Shown here: positions 1 through 9,148 of the stretch, piece by piece
Layout: each line of letters begins with the position of its first letter
How positions within the stretch are numbered: the first letter of the stretch is position 1
Origin: Aquibaculum arenosum
GTDB taxonomy: Bacteria; Pseudomonadota; Alphaproteobacteria; Kiloniellales; DSM-21159
Length of the DNA: 64,000 nt
Reading direction: 5' to 3'
Assembly: GCF_029222965.1 (NCBI RefSeq)
Contig: NZ_JARHUD010000007.1
Location: 62,001 to 126,000, forward strand
The notes under the pieces: model-generated
Seen by the model: the letters and a program-made list of their open reading frames with translations, nothing else
What the model was told of the DNA's origin: nothing
Databases searched by the model: none
Made by a program: the position numbers and the translations under genes

Positions 1-2
1 TC

Positions 3-638
3 GCTACGCTGGTCGACTGTGGCTTCGTTACGAAGTCGGTGCGCGACAGCCGCTATCGGCTGTCCCTGCGCAGCTGGGAGATCGGGGTGCGCGCGATGGC
101 GCGGATTTCGCCGCGCGAAGTCGCGCTGGGGCGCATGGAAGCACTGGCCGCCGAACTGAACGAAAGCCCGCATCTTGCGGTGCTCGAGGGCTCCGGGGTC
201 GTGATCCTGGAAAAGGTCGAGTGCCGGCAGCCCATTCGCGTGGAGACCTATGTGGGCTTACGCGCACCCGCCTTCTGTTCGGCAATGGGCAAGGCGATTC
301 TGGCCTACCGCAAGGAAAGCGATCTTGAGGAGCATGTTGCCGAGCCTTTGATCCCCTACACGGAGAACACGCTGGTCCGGCGCGAGGATCTGCTGCGTGA
401 ACTGGCTCGCGTGCGCGAACAGGGCTATGCCACGAACCGCAGCGAATGGCATGCGGGGGTTTGTGCCCTGGCGGTGCCGCTGTTCGAGGCGGATCGCAGT
501 GTCAGGAGCGCGCTCAGCGTGACCATGCCCACCGAGCGCTTCAGCGAGGAACGGCTGCACGAACTCCTGCTGCCGGAGCTGCAGCGGGCAGCGGCCGATA
601 TCTCACGCGATCTTGGCGGCAGGCCGCCCCGGCGCTGA
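3..638 (+). CDS. IclR-family transcriptional regulator, 5' end missing
   Basis: This is the C-terminal part of an IclR-type repressor or activator; the frame is open to the left edge, so the start lies outside the window. The first residues (ATLVDCGFVTKS) match the end of the winged-helix DNA-binding domain. The remaining ~190 residues form the IclR effector-binding domain, with the typical segment GLRAPAFCSAMGKAILAY and a later GYATNRSEWHAGVCALAVP. IclR proteins bind small acids or sugars and usually control a neighbouring catabolic operon; here the target is probably to the left and cannot be seen. The convergent suhB ends about 50 bases downstream. Family assignment is firm, the ligand unknown. 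Confidence 0.9.
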   Translation, partial: ATLVDCGFVTKSVRDSRYRLSLRSWEIGVRAMARISPREVALGRMEALAAELNESPHLAVLEGSGVVILEKVECRQPIRVETYVGLRAPAFCSAMGKAILAYRKESDLEEHVAEPLIPYTENTLVRREDLLRELARVREQGYATNRSEWHAGVCALAVPLFEADRSVRSALSVTMPTERFSEERLHELLLPELQRAAADISRDLGGRPPRR

Positions 639-688
639 CCGGAAGAGCCGGCGACTCTGCACGCACAGAAACCGGCTGCTGCCCGCCC

Positions 689-1489
689 TCAATCGAGAGG
701 CTGGTTGAGGAGCTTGCCCAGGTCGCGGTGTAACTGGGCGTTGGCGGCGAGGATGGAGCCGCTGTCTAGGGTCATGGCCCGTCCGCCGATCTCGCTCACC
801 TGTCCGCCTGCCTCGCGCACCAGAAGGATGCCAGCGGCGATGTCCCAGGACTTGAGGCCGCGTTCCCAGAAGCCTTCGTAGCGGCCGGCCGCGACATAGG
901 CGAGATCAAGTGCGGCAGTGCCCCAGCGTCGCACGCCGGCCGTCGCCGCCATTACCTTTTCCAGTTCTTCGAGGAAGGCCTTGTGGCCGGCGCGGCCCTT
1001 GAAGGGAATGCCGGTGGCAAAGAGGCCCTCGTCGAAGCGGCGGCGGCCGGAGACCCGGATGCGCCGGTCGTTGAGGAAGGCGCCCTGGCCCTTCTCCGCG
1101 GCGAAGAGTTCGTCCTTGATGGGATCGAGGATCACCGAGGCGATCACCTCGCCCTTTTCCTCCAGCGCGATGGAAATGGCGAAGTGCGGCAGGCCGTGCA
1201 GGAAGTTCGTGGTGCCGTCGAGCGGGTCGACGAGCCAGCGGCGCGTTTCGCCATTCTGGGCACTGCTGGCTCCGGACTCTTCCATGAGGAAGCCATAGTC
1301 AGGCCGTGCGCGGCTCAACTCCTCGCGCAGGATTTTCTCCGCCTTGAGGTCGGCAGTGGAGACGAAGTCTGCCGGACCCTTGCGCGATACCTGGAGGTTT
1401 TCCACCTCCCCGAAGTCGCGCTTCAGGTGGCGCGCGGCCTTGAAGGCCGCACGGGTCATGACGGTTATCTGCGGAGACTTTAGGGACAT
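689..1489 (-). CDS. suhB: Inositol monophosphatase family protein (SuhB-like)
   Basis: A 266-residue Mg-dependent, lithium-sensitive phosphatase of the inositol monophosphatase family; SuhB-type enzymes hydrolyse inositol-1-phosphate and related phosphates in the cytoplasm. The metal-binding signature WLVDPLDGTTNF lies near residues 86-97, an upstream MEESG supplies the conserved Glu, and SWDIAAG near residue 215 is the second signature (W-D-x-A-A-G). Length is normal for the family. It is the last gene of a minus-strand run after a molybdenum hydroxylase and cysQ, 35 bases behind cysQ, so the three are probably one transcript. In E. coli SuhB also works as a ribosomal antitermination factor; whether this one does is unknown. 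Confidence 0.9.
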   Translation of the reverse strand: MSLKSPQITVMTRAAFKAARHLKRDFGEVENLQVSRKGPADFVSTADLKAEKILREELSRARPDYGFLMEESGASSAQNGETRRWLVDPLDGTTNFLHGLPHFAISIALEEKGEVIASVILDPIKDELFAAEKGQGAFLNDRRIRVSGRRRFDEGLFATGIPFKGRAGHKAFLEELEKVMAATAGVRRWGTAALDLAYVAAGRYEGFWERGLKSWDIAAGILLVREAGGQVSEIGGRAMTLDSGSILAANAQLHRDLGKLLNQPLD

Positions 1490-1524
1490 GACTTCTCAGT
1501 GCTAGCGTAAAGGATAGACCAGCC

Positions 1525-2349
1525 TCAAGGGCTGCCGTAGGCGATGAAGTGGGGGTTCTCGAAACCGGGCTTGCCGTAGGTCAGGGGCTGTTCGTCTACC
1601 GTTTCCACGCGACCGCCAGCCGCTTCCAGAACGGCTTGTCCAGCCGCCGTGTCCCATTCCATGGTGCGCCCGAAGCGGGGATAGATGTCCGCCTTGGCGC
1701 TGGCAATCAAGCAGAACTTAAGCGACGAGCCTGCAGAGACCCGGTCCTTCACCGTAAAGCGTGCGAGAAACTGGTCGAGATCACCGCCTGAGCCATGGCG
1801 ACGGCTGGCCACAATAGTGGCGCCATCGTTCGGGCAGGCGCGGACGCGAATCGCCACACCAGGGCCGTCGCCTTCCGAATAGGCGGCCTGGGACTGCCCG
1901 TTGATCCGCGCACCGATCCAGGTGGCGTCAAGCGCCGGTGCATGCACGACGCCAGCGATGGGGCGGCCGGCGTCCACCAGAGCGATGTTCACGGTGAACT
2001 CGCCGTTGCGCGAGAGGAACTCCTTGGTGCCGTCCAGCGGATCCACCAACCAGAAGCGCCCCCCCTTGACCACATCGGGCAGTTCGCCGGCCGATGCAGC
2101 TTCTTCCGAGATGATCGGAATGCTGGGCGTGATCTGCTTCAGCGCCTGCAGGATGAAGCGTTCGCAGGCTTCATCTGCGGCCGTCACCGGCGAGGCGTCA
2201 TCCTTGTCCCGTACCTCAACGGCGTCGCCTTGGGCATAGTATTCCAGCACCACCTTGCCGGCCTGCTCGGCAAGTGAGCGCAGCACGGCCAGCAGGTCCT
2301 CCGCCGAGGCCTCGTCTGGCAGAGGGCTGAAAGTGGGGTCAGTGACCAT
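1525..2349 (-). CDS. cysQ: 3'(2'),5'-bisphosphate nucleotidase CysQ
   Basis: A 274-residue member of the same phosphatase superfamily as the neighbouring suhB, but of the CysQ branch. CysQ removes the 3'-phosphate from PAP (and PAPS), recycling the by-product of sulfate assimilation or sulfotransfer. The metal site reads FWLVDPLDGTKEFL, where the Lys-Glu after the DGT is typical of CysQ rather than SuhB, and the PIISEE stretch provides the acidic ligands. WDTAAGQAVLEAAGG near the C-terminus is the second signature. The start codon sits 9 bases after the stop of the upstream molybdenum hydroxylase, implying co-transcription. No other sulfate-assimilation gene is nearby. Confidence 0.9.
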   Translation of the reverse strand: MVTDPTFSPLPDEASAEDLLAVLRSLAEQAGKVVLEYYAQGDAVEVRDKDDASPVTAADEACERFILQALKQITPSIPIISEEAASAGELPDVVKGGRFWLVDPLDGTKEFLSRNGEFTVNIALVDAGRPIAGVVHAPALDATWIGARINGQSQAAYSEGDGPGVAIRVRACPNDGATIVASRRHGSGGDLDQFLARFTVKDRVSAGSSLKFCLIASAKADIYPRFGRTMEWDTAAGQAVLEAAGGRVETVDEQPLTYGKPGFENPHFIAYGSP

Positions 2350-2358
2350 GGGGTATCC

Positions 2359-4701
2359 TTATTCTGCTGCGGCCCGCCCGGCGGTACGGGCCTCCTGGAT
2401 CGCGCGCCAGACCTTCTCCGGTGTGGCGGGCATATCGATCTGTGCCGGGCCGATGGGCGAGAGCGCGTCGATGAGCGCGTTGATGATTGCCGGAGGCGCA
2501 CCGATTGCGCCGGCCTCGCCCGCACCCTTCACTCCCATGGGATTGGTCTTGCAGGGCAGATCCTCGACAAGGTTGACCTCGATCGGCGGCATGTCGTCTG
2601 CCCGCGGCAGGCAGTAGTCCATCAGGGAGGCGGTCAGAAGCTGGCCTTCCTCGTCGTAGACCGTGTGCTCGAGCAACGCCTGCCCCAGCCCTTGGGCGGC
2701 ACCGCCGTGGACCTGACCGGCGGCCATCATCGGATTCACCACGGTGCCGAAGTCGTCGACCACGAGATAGCGTAGGACTTTGGTGACGCCGGTATCCTCA
2801 TCCACTTCGAGCTCGCAGACGTGGGTGCCGTTCGGATAGGTGAGTGCCTCGGCCGTGTAGTCGCCGGTCGCCTTCAGTGAGTCGTCGGCGCCGGGGATAG
2901 AGCCTTCGCCCAGAGCTTTTGCCAGGCCCTCAAGGGAGACGCGGCGATCGGTGCCGACGATGGAAAAGGTGCCGTCGACGAACTCGATGTCCGCGGTTGC
3001 GGCTTCGAGCAGTTGGCCGGCGAGTTTGCGACCCTCTTCGATCAAGAGGTCAGCGCCGCGGTTAATGGCAACACCGCCCATCAAAAGCGAGCGGGACCCA
3101 CCGGTGCCGCCGCCCTTCTTTACGATGTCGCTGTCGCCCTGGATCATCCGAACCTTCTCCGGATCCACGCCCAGCTTGTCGTTCAGGAGCTGGGCATAGG
3201 CGGTGTGATGACCCTGACCGTTGGTCATGGTCCCGATCACCAGGGTGATGCCGCCGTCCTCGTCCAGGGTGAGGCGTGCTTCCTCCTGCCCCATGCCGGA
3301 GCAGGCTTCGACATAGGAGGCAAGCCCGATGCCGAGCAACTTCCCCTGTTTGCGTGCTTCGGCCCGACGCTGCGCGAAGCCCTCCCAGTCGGCCAGCTTG
3401 GTGGCCTGCTTCAGGAGGCGCGGATAGTCGCCACTGTCGTAGACTGGGCCCATGCCGGAGTTGTAGGGCAGGTCTTCCGGCTGCACGAAATTGCGCAGGC
3501 GAATCTCCCGCGCATCCAGGCCCGCGACCCGTCCAGCTTCATCCACCAACCGCTCCATCAGATAGGCGGCCTCCGGGCGGCCAGCGCCGCGGTAGGCATC
3601 CACCGGAACGGTGTTGCTGAAAGCGCAGCGCACCTCGGCGTCAATGGCCGGGATCTTGTAGAGTCCCGTGAACATCTGGGTGGAGGCGCCAGTGGGGATG
3701 TAGGTGCTGAAGTTGGAGAGATAGGCGCCCAGATTGGCCTGGGTGCGCACGCGCAGGCCCAGGAAGTGCCCCTCTGCGTCCATGGCCATTTCGGCCCTGG
3801 TCACATGGTCGCGGCCTTGAATGTCGGACTGGAAGGCTTCGCCACGCGAGCTGGTCCATTTCACCGGTCGTTGCAGCCGCCGCGCGGCGAAGAGCACACA
3901 GACCTGCTCCGGGTAGCAGAAGATTTTCATGCCGAAGCCGCCGCCCACATCGGGCGTTATGATGTGCAGCTTCTCCTCAGGAACTTTGAAGATGTTCTCG
4001 CTGAGCTGCCCCTTGAGCCGGAAGATGCCTTGGCTGCCCGAGACCAGCGTCAGTCGTTCGCTCTGCGGATCGTAGTCGCCGATGGCGCCGCGCGGCTCCA
4101 GGGAGTTCACCACGATACGGTTGTTGATCAGGTCGACCGTGGCGACCTTGGCAGCCTTGGCAAAGGCGTCCTCAATGTTGGCGCCGTTGTCCTGTCGCCA
4201 GTGCAGCGCCAGGTTGCCGGGGGCCGCGTCGTGGAGTTGAATCGCCCGCTCGGCCAGGGCGTCAGGCGCTGAAATGACCGCCTGCAGCGGCTCGTAGTCG
4301 ACCATCACCAACTCGGCGGCCTCTTCTGCCGCTTCTTGGGTCTCAGCGACCACCAGGGCCACCGCCTCGCCCACGTGGCGTACGCGACCCTTGGCGAGGG
4401 CCGGGCGCGGGGGCTGGCGGGCCGGCTCGCCGTCGATGCCCTTCATCGGCGCTAGGCAGGGGATTGTCCCGATACCATCGGCGTCGAGATCGGCGATGGT
4501 GAAGATGGCCAGCACGCCTTCGACGGCGGCCGCATCCTCTGTGTCGATCGAGGTTATCTCGGCGTGGGCGTGCGGCGAGCGGACGAAGACGGCGTGTGCC
4601 TGACCGTCCAGATTGACATCGTCCAGATAACGCCCTTCACCGCGCAGAAGACGAACGTCTTCCAGTCGCTTGATGCCCTGACCAACACCGAACTGGCCCA
4701 T
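2359..4701 (-). CDS. Xanthine dehydrogenase/CoxL-type molybdopterin-binding subunit
   Basis: A 780-residue large (Mo-cofactor) subunit of the molybdenum hydroxylase family, which includes xanthine dehydrogenase, aldehyde oxidoreductases and aerobic CO dehydrogenase. The N-terminal a/b hammerhead domain (residues ~1-130) contains the usual RRxEDxRLLxGxGxYxDD-like opening, here KRLEDVRLLRGEGRYLDD. The active-site loop reads AYRGAGRPEA, the form II type, not the AYxCSFR of true CO dehydrogenase. The catalytic Glu is in GVKGAGEAGAIG near residue 730. Medium (FAD) and small (2Fe-2S) subunits normally lie beside it, but neither is present here, so electrons must go to subunits encoded elsewhere. 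It leads an operon with cysQ and suhB. Substrate unknown. Confidence 0.88.
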   Translation of the reverse strand: MGQFGVGQGIKRLEDVRLLRGEGRYLDDVNLDGQAHAVFVRSPHAHAEITSIDTEDAAAVEGVLAIFTIADLDADGIGTIPCLAPMKGIDGEPARQPPRPALAKGRVRHVGEAVALVVAETQEAAEEAAELVMVDYEPLQAVISAPDALAERAIQLHDAAPGNLALHWRQDNGANIEDAFAKAAKVATVDLINNRIVVNSLEPRGAIGDYDPQSERLTLVSGSQGIFRLKGQLSENIFKVPEEKLHIITPDVGGGFGMKIFCYPEQVCVLFAARRLQRPVKWTSSRGEAFQSDIQGRDHVTRAEMAMDAEGHFLGLRVRTQANLGAYLSNFSTYIPTGASTQMFTGLYKIPAIDAEVRCAFSNTVPVDAYRGAGRPEAAYLMERLVDEAGRVAGLDAREIRLRNFVQPEDLPYNSGMGPVYDSGDYPRLLKQATKLADWEGFAQRRAEARKQGKLLGIGLASYVEACSGMGQEEARLTLDEDGGITLVIGTMTNGQGHHTAYAQLLNDKLGVDPEKVRMIQGDSDIVKKGGGTGGSRSLLMGGVAINRGADLLIEEGRKLAGQLLEAATADIEFVDGTFSIVGTDRRVSLEGLAKALGEGSIPGADDSLKATGDYTAEALTYPNGTHVCELEVDEDTGVTKVLRYLVVDDFGTVVNPMMAAGQVHGGAAQGLGQALLEHTVYDEEGQLLTASLMDYCLPRADDMPPIEVNLVEDLPCKTNPMGVKGAGEAGAIGAPPAIINALIDALSPIGPAQIDMPATPEKVWRAIQEARTAGRAAAE

Positions 4702-4837
4702 TCTTCACTCCCGTTCGCCAATGTTGCCATGCGCCATGGCGGGATCCGCCGGAACGGCGCGCACTATAGGCAAGGCCGACGGGGACGCGAAAGGGCCAAT
4801 AGGGACGGAGCCTCCGACGCTGGCGCGAGCGCGCCGG

Positions 4838-5674
4838 TCAGTGCGACATGAGCACCGGCACGGTTTGATGTTCGAGGATGTACTGGGACACACCGCCGAA
4901 GAGCAGGGAACCCAGCTTGCCGCGGCCGAAAGCCCCCATCACCAGCACGTCGGGATCGCTTTCCTGGCAGTAGGAAAGAATCGTTTTGCCCAGGCTGCCC
5001 TTGATTTCCAGCGGCACATGGCGGGCGTCGATGCTGTGGCGCTTCAGGTGAGCGATGATGTCGTGCTCGCCGGCCCAGCCGAGAATCGCTTCCTCGCTGC
5101 TGCTGTTGACGGTCACCACGTCCAGGCGCTTCTTGGTTTCCAGGATCTGCATGGCGTCAGTCAGCGCCCGCGTGGCGGAACGGCTGCCGTCCCAGGCCAC
5201 CGCCGCTTCCTCCTTGAAGGGTCGGATGGAATAGCCCTTGGGAACCATCACCAGCGGCTTGCCGGAGCGTACGATCACTTCCTCCGGCTGTACCGCGCGC
5301 CCGCCCATGCGCACCGCACCCTCGAACTGGCCGGTGATGAGCATGTCGAAGGAGCGCGACATGCGCGCCAGAGTGAGGCCGGGAGGCCCATTGGCCGACA
5401 CCCATTCATGAGGAACCTCGGGCGCGGTTTCCTGCACCGCTGCAAGAAATGAGGCTTCAATGCCGGCGACAGCCTCCAACTGGACCTGGCGCATCTGCTT
5501 GAGGAAGTCGGCGCCAATCCAGTGGCGGATCTGGCTCTCGTATTGCTCCGGCGCGAAAACATAGGCACCGGTGACACTTGCCCCGTACTTCTTCGCCATC
5601 TGCAGGGCGAATCGAAGCGCGTGTTTCGAATCCTCATCACCCTGATAGGCGACCAGCAGGTCCTTGATGGCCAT
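4838..5674 (-). CDS. Universal stress protein with two UspA domains
   Basis: A 278-residue cytoplasmic protein made of two tandem UspA-like domains. The N-terminal half starts with [21 protein letters not shown]; the second begins near residue 145 with [18 protein letters not shown] and ends in the nucleotide-binding signature [20 protein letters not shown], the G-x2-G-x9-G-S/T type found in ATP-binding Usp proteins. Such proteins help survive starvation, oxidative or membrane stress. A good ribosome-binding site (AGGAAGG) stands upstream of the ATG. It is divergent from the cytochrome gene across ~100 bases, and a 136-base gap separates it from the start of the molybdenum hydroxylase gene. 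Confidence 0.88.
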   Translation of the reverse strand: MAIKDLLVAYQGDEDSKHALRFALQMAKKYGASVTGAYVFAPEQYESQIRHWIGADFLKQMRQVQLEAVAGIEASFLAAVQETAPEVPHEWVSANGPPGLTLARMSRSFDMLITGQFEGAVRMGGRAVQPEEVIVRSGKPLVMVPKGYSIRPFKEEAAVAWDGSRSATRALTDAMQILETKKRLDVVTVNSSSEEAILGWAGEHDIIAHLKRHSIDARHVPLEIKGSLGKTILSYCQESDPDVLVMGAFGRGKLGSLLFGGVSQYILEHQTVPVLMSH

Positions 5675-5777
5675 CGCGATGCTTCCTTCCTTTCCTGTCG
5701 CCTTGCGGCGCCCTTGTTGTGCACAAGCATGGTATAGGCAACTGCTTCATGCTCCAAATCGTGATTGTTAGAGTGGG

Positions 5778-6614
5778 ATGGGATCGATGGGTGAAGGCTT
5801 TTGGTGGCGAAGCCTGCTGTTCACGTTTGTGCTCTTGGCTCCATCGGCGGCCCAGGCCACGCCGGAGCTTGCGGTGGAGATCGCCGGCGAGCGGATCATT
5901 CTGAGCGCCGAGGAACTGCTGGGGCGCCCGGACACGCAGGATCTCTCCTTGAAGCAGGACGTGGCCTACAGGAAGGCGATGCAGTATCGCGCCTTGCCGA
6001 TGGCGGACCTCCTATCGGCCCATTCCGTCTCGCCGGATGAGGAGATTGAATTCATCGCCAGCGACGGCTTCGCCTCTCTGATCCCTGCGGCGCTGCTGTT
6101 GGGCGATGGCGAGGAGAGCGCGGTGGCCTGGCTGGCGATCGAGCCGCCAGATGCCCCCTGGCCGGCTCTGCCCGGCAAACAGATCAGCGCCGGTCCCTTC
6201 TATCTCGTCTGGACCGATGCCGAGAAGAGCGGCATCCGAAGCGAACAGTGGCCTTACGCGGTGGTGCAGGTCCGCAACGTGGCGCCAGCTGCGACGCGCT
6301 GGCCGGAAATCGCGGTGGCCGATGACCTGCCGGCGGAGGATCCCGCCCGGGCCGGCCAGGAGGTTTTCGTGACCCAATGCATGGCCTGTCACACCCTCAA
6401 CGGCGCCGGCAGCGCCACCAAGGGACCGGATCTCAATCAGCCGGCCAATCCCACGCGCTACTTCACCGAGGAGGGACTGCGGCGTTTGTTGCGCGATCCG
6501 GCCGCGCTGCGCAGTTGGCCCGGCATGCAGATGCCCGCCTTCAGTCAAGAAATGTTGAGCGAGGCAGAGTTGGACGCAGTGATCGCCTACCTGCGCCACA
6601 TGGCAGACCACTGA
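5778..6614 (+). CDS. Periplasmic c-type cytochrome with N-terminal oxidoreductase-like domain
   Basis: A 278-residue exported protein. Residues ~9-26 form a signal peptide ending in AQA. Residues ~28-175 resemble the fold of molybdopterin-dependent (sulfite-oxidase-like) domains, for example the segment around PFYLVWTDAEKSG, but no clear cofactor-binding Cys is visible, so it may be a non-catalytic or binding domain. The C-terminal ~90 residues are a class I cytochrome c: the haem motif CMACH has Cys201, Cys204 and His205, and MQMPAF near residue 255 offers the axial Met. It ends 3 bases before the convergent D-aminoacylase. Electron-transfer role is likely; the partner is unknown. The ATG three codons downstream is an alternative start. 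Confidence 0.75.
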   Translation: MGSMGEGFWWRSLLFTFVLLAPSAAQATPELAVEIAGERIILSAEELLGRPDTQDLSLKQDVAYRKAMQYRALPMADLLSAHSVSPDEEIEFIASDGFASLIPAALLLGDGEESAVAWLAIEPPDAPWPALPGKQISAGPFYLVWTDAEKSGIRSEQWPYAVVQVRNVAPAATRWPEIAVADDLPAEDPARAGQEVFVTQCMACHTLNGAGSATKGPDLNQPANPTRYFTEEGLRRLLRDPAALRSWPGMQMPAFSQEMLSEAELDAVIAYLRHMADH

Positions 6615-6617
6615 CTT

Positions 6618-8072
6618 TCATTCCGTGCCACGTCGGAGGGCGCGGCCCGGTCGGGCGCCGCTGTGCCGGCCGTCCTTCCAGACGCTCACGCCGTTGACCC
6701 AGACCTGCTCGATCCCCGCGGCAGGCATTTTGGGTGCATCGAAAGTTGCCCGATCGGCCACGCTGTCTGGGTCGAACAGCACCAGATCGGCGTAGGCTCC
6801 GACCGCAAGGTGGCCCCGGTTGGCCAGCCCGAAGCGCTCTGCGGACAGCGCCGTCATCTTGTGCACGGCCTCTTCCAGGGAGAAGAGCTTTTCGTCCCGG
6901 GCGTAGTGGCCGAGCACGCGCGGAAAGGTGCCCCAGAGACGGGGATGCGGGTGCACATCGTGTGGCAGGCCATCGGAGCCGATCATGGTCCCGGGATAGG
7001 CGAGAATCCGGCGGACGTCCGCCTCGTCCATCATGAAAAAGATGCCGCCGGCCGGCAGCAGGCGCTGTACCGCCTCGGACTGATCGACACCCCATTCGGC
7101 GGCCAGTTCCGCCAGGTCGCGGCCGCTGGCCTCCGGGTGGGGCTCGGACCAGCTCACCACCACCTTGCTCGACTCGTGCAGCAGATCGTTGGCGAGCGTC
7201 GTCGAGCCCGCCACGTAGGGATAGGCGTCGAGGCTCAGTTCCTGCACTTTGCGGGCGCGGTCGATTAGGGCGAGCGTCTCGACCGAACGGCCGTGATTGT
7301 GCTTCCCGGCGCATTTGTGATGGGAGATGACCACGGGCACGCCGGCTTCCCGGCCGATGCGGAAGGTTTCCTCCAGGGACTGCTGCACCAGGGCAGACTC
7401 GTCGCGCATATGGGTGGTATGCACTGCACCGAAGCCGGCAAGTGCCTTGGCGAGTTCGATCACCTCTTCGGTGGGTGCGGCCTTGGCCGGCGCATAGAAG
7501 AGCCCGGTACTCATGCCGATGGCGCCGGCCTCCAAGCCCTCCTCGAGCAGCGCGCGCATCTGCTTGATCTCTCCGGCATCGGCTGGACGGTCGAGGCTGT
7601 CCATGACGCCAGCACGCAGTGATGAATGCCCTACCTGGGCCACGGCATTGACCGCGGCCGGTGCGTCGTCCAGGGCGGCGAAGTATTCCCGCATGGTGCC
7701 GAAGAACCCCTGGGCCGACTCGCTGACCAGATCGAGCGGCGGGGGCGGACGCTTGCTGATGGTCAGGGGCGCGAGACTGACGCCGCAGTTTCCGGCGACC
7801 ACCGTGGTGACACCCTGACTGACCTTGCAGGTCATCTCCGGATCAGCGAGCAGTGCGCGGTCGTCGTGGGTGTGCACGTCGATAAAGCCCGGCGAGACCG
7901 CCTTGCCGACGGCATCGATCTCTGTACCTGCCTCGACGTTCCGGAGGTCACCCAGGGCGACAATGCGCTCATCGCGTATGGCAATGCCACCGCGGCGCGC
8001 CGGGGCACCGCTGCCGTCGATCAGCCGTGCGTTGGTGATTGCCAGATCCGCTTGAATGCTCTGATTGCTCAT
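6618..8072 (-). CDS. N-acyl-D-amino-acid deacylase (D-aminoacylase family)
   Basis: A 484-residue zinc amidohydrolase that removes the acyl group from N-acyl-D-amino acids. The metal site begins with FIDVHTHDDRALLADPEM near residue 62, followed by VVAGNCGVS, the Cys-containing loop typical of D-aminoacylases, and by GMSTGLFYAPA and VVISHHKCAG. Length matches the family (~480). The N-terminal stretch TNARLIDGSGAPA is the usual amidohydrolase start. It diverges from the acetamidase gene across a ~130-base shared promoter region, suggesting joint control of amide or acyl-amino-acid use. Exact substrate (acyl-D-Glu, D-Asp or hydrophobic D-amino acid) cannot be read from the sequence. Confidence 0.88.
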   Translation of the reverse strand: MSNQSIQADLAITNARLIDGSGAPARRGGIAIRDERIVALGDLRNVEAGTEIDAVGKAVSPGFIDVHTHDDRALLADPEMTCKVSQGVTTVVAGNCGVSLAPLTISKRPPPPLDLVSESAQGFFGTMREYFAALDDAPAAVNAVAQVGHSSLRAGVMDSLDRPADAGEIKQMRALLEEGLEAGAIGMSTGLFYAPAKAAPTEEVIELAKALAGFGAVHTTHMRDESALVQQSLEETFRIGREAGVPVVISHHKCAGKHNHGRSVETLALIDRARKVQELSLDAYPYVAGSTTLANDLLHESSKVVVSWSEPHPEASGRDLAELAAEWGVDQSEAVQRLLPAGGIFFMMDEADVRRILAYPGTMIGSDGLPHDVHPHPRLWGTFPRVLGHYARDEKLFSLEEAVHKMTALSAERFGLANRGHLAVGAYADLVLFDPDSVADRATFDAPKMPAAGIEQVWVNGVSVWKDGRHSGARPGRALRRGTE

Positions 8073-8203
8073 GCGTTGCGCCCTTTCGGCTTTCTGTCGT
8101 CCCGTGGCATGCTAGACGCAAATGCGGACTATCTGAACCACGCGGTTTCCATTTGGCGCCTGTGAATAATCGGGCGGAAAGGAAGGCAGGAGGTGAGGGC
8201 ATC

Positions 8204-9148
8204 ATGAGCGGCTGCGGCAGGCACACCATTCATCGCAATCACTCCCACTGTGGCTGGAGCAACGCCAATCCTCCGGTGCTGGCCATAGCGCCTGGGGAAA
8301 GCGTGGAGTTCGAGGTCTTTGATGCGTCGGGCGGACAGCTTAATCCGCAGTCCGAGGCGGGCGATATCCTCCGCTTCGATTTCGACCGTATCAATCCGGT
8401 GACCGGCCCGGTTCGTATCGAAGGCGCAGAGTCGGGCGATGCGCTGAAGGTGACACTTCTGTCCTTCAAGCCCTCGGGATGGGGCTGGACGGCCTGCATC
8501 CCGGGTTTCGGCCTCCTGGCGGACGACTTCCCTGATCCGGCACTGCACCTTTGGCAATATGATGCTCAGAGCCTGGCGCCGGCACTCTACGGTCCGGGCG
8601 GGCGTGTGCCGCTCAAGCCTTTCACCGGGACCATCGGCGTTGCGCCGGCCGAGGCTGGGACCCATTCCATCGTTCCGCCGCGCCGGGTGGGCGGCAACAT
8701 GGACGTGCGCGACCTGGCGGAGGGCAGCACGCTCTATCTGCCGGTGGAGGTGGACGGCGCGCTCTTCTCCGTGGGAGACACCCATGCGGCCCAAGGAGAC
8801 GGGGAGGTCTGCGGCACGGCCATCGAGAGCCCCATGAGCGTCGCCTTGAAGTTCGAGCTGATGAAGGGTGCTGCACCCGCAACACCGCGCTTCACCACAC
8901 CGGGGCCGGTCACCCGCCATCTGGACGAGGCCGGCTACGAGGTGACCACGGGTATCGGTCCTGATCTGATGGAGGCCGCCAAGGATTCGGTGCGCCGGAT
9001 GATCGACTTGCTGGCGGCACAGCACGGCATGACCCCCGTGGATGCCTACATGCTCTGTAGTGTCTGTGGCGACCTGCGGATCAGCGAAATCGTGGATGCG
9101 CCCAACTGGCTCGTGTCCTTCTACTTTCCGCGGATGGTTTTCACTTGA
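8204..9148 (+). CDS. Acetamidase/formamidase family protein
   Basis: A 314-residue cytosolic amidase of the FmdA/AmdA family, which splits formamide or acetamide to ammonia and the acid. The start was set at the ATG preceded by AGGAGGTGAG; the frame is open further upstream but without a ribosome-binding site. Recognisable parts are SHCGWSNANPPVLAIAPGE at the N-terminus, the MDVRDLAEGSTLYLPV segment, FSVGDTHAAQGDGEVCGTAIE, and the C-terminal MLCSVCGDLRISEIVDAPNW. It overlaps the following GNAT gene by four bases, so both are translated from one message. The divergent D-aminoacylase suggests a shared nitrogen-salvage theme. Confidence 0.88.
   Translation: MSGCGRHTIHRNHSHCGWSNANPPVLAIAPGESVEFEVFDASGGQLNPQSEAGDILRFDFDRINPVTGPVRIEGAESGDALKVTLLSFKPSGWGWTACIPGFGLLADDFPDPALHLWQYDAQSLAPALYGPGGRVPLKPFTGTIGVAPAEAGTHSIVPPRRVGGNMDVRDLAEGSTLYLPVEVDGALFSVGDTHAAQGDGEVCGTAIESPMSVALKFELMKGAAPATPRFTTPGPVTRHLDEAGYEVTTGIGPDLMEAAKDSVRRMIDLLAAQHGMTPVDAYMLCSVCGDLRISEIVDAPNWLVSFYFPRMVFT

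Noticed and set aside
3013-4272. 419-codon plus-strand frame opposite the molybdenum hydroxylase
   Set aside because: Antisense shadow of a gene with clear family motifs.
2359-4701. Aerobic carbon monoxide dehydrogenase (CoxL)
   Set aside because: The active-site loop is AYRGAGR (form II), not the AYxCSFR of true CO dehydrogenase, and coxM and coxS are absent.
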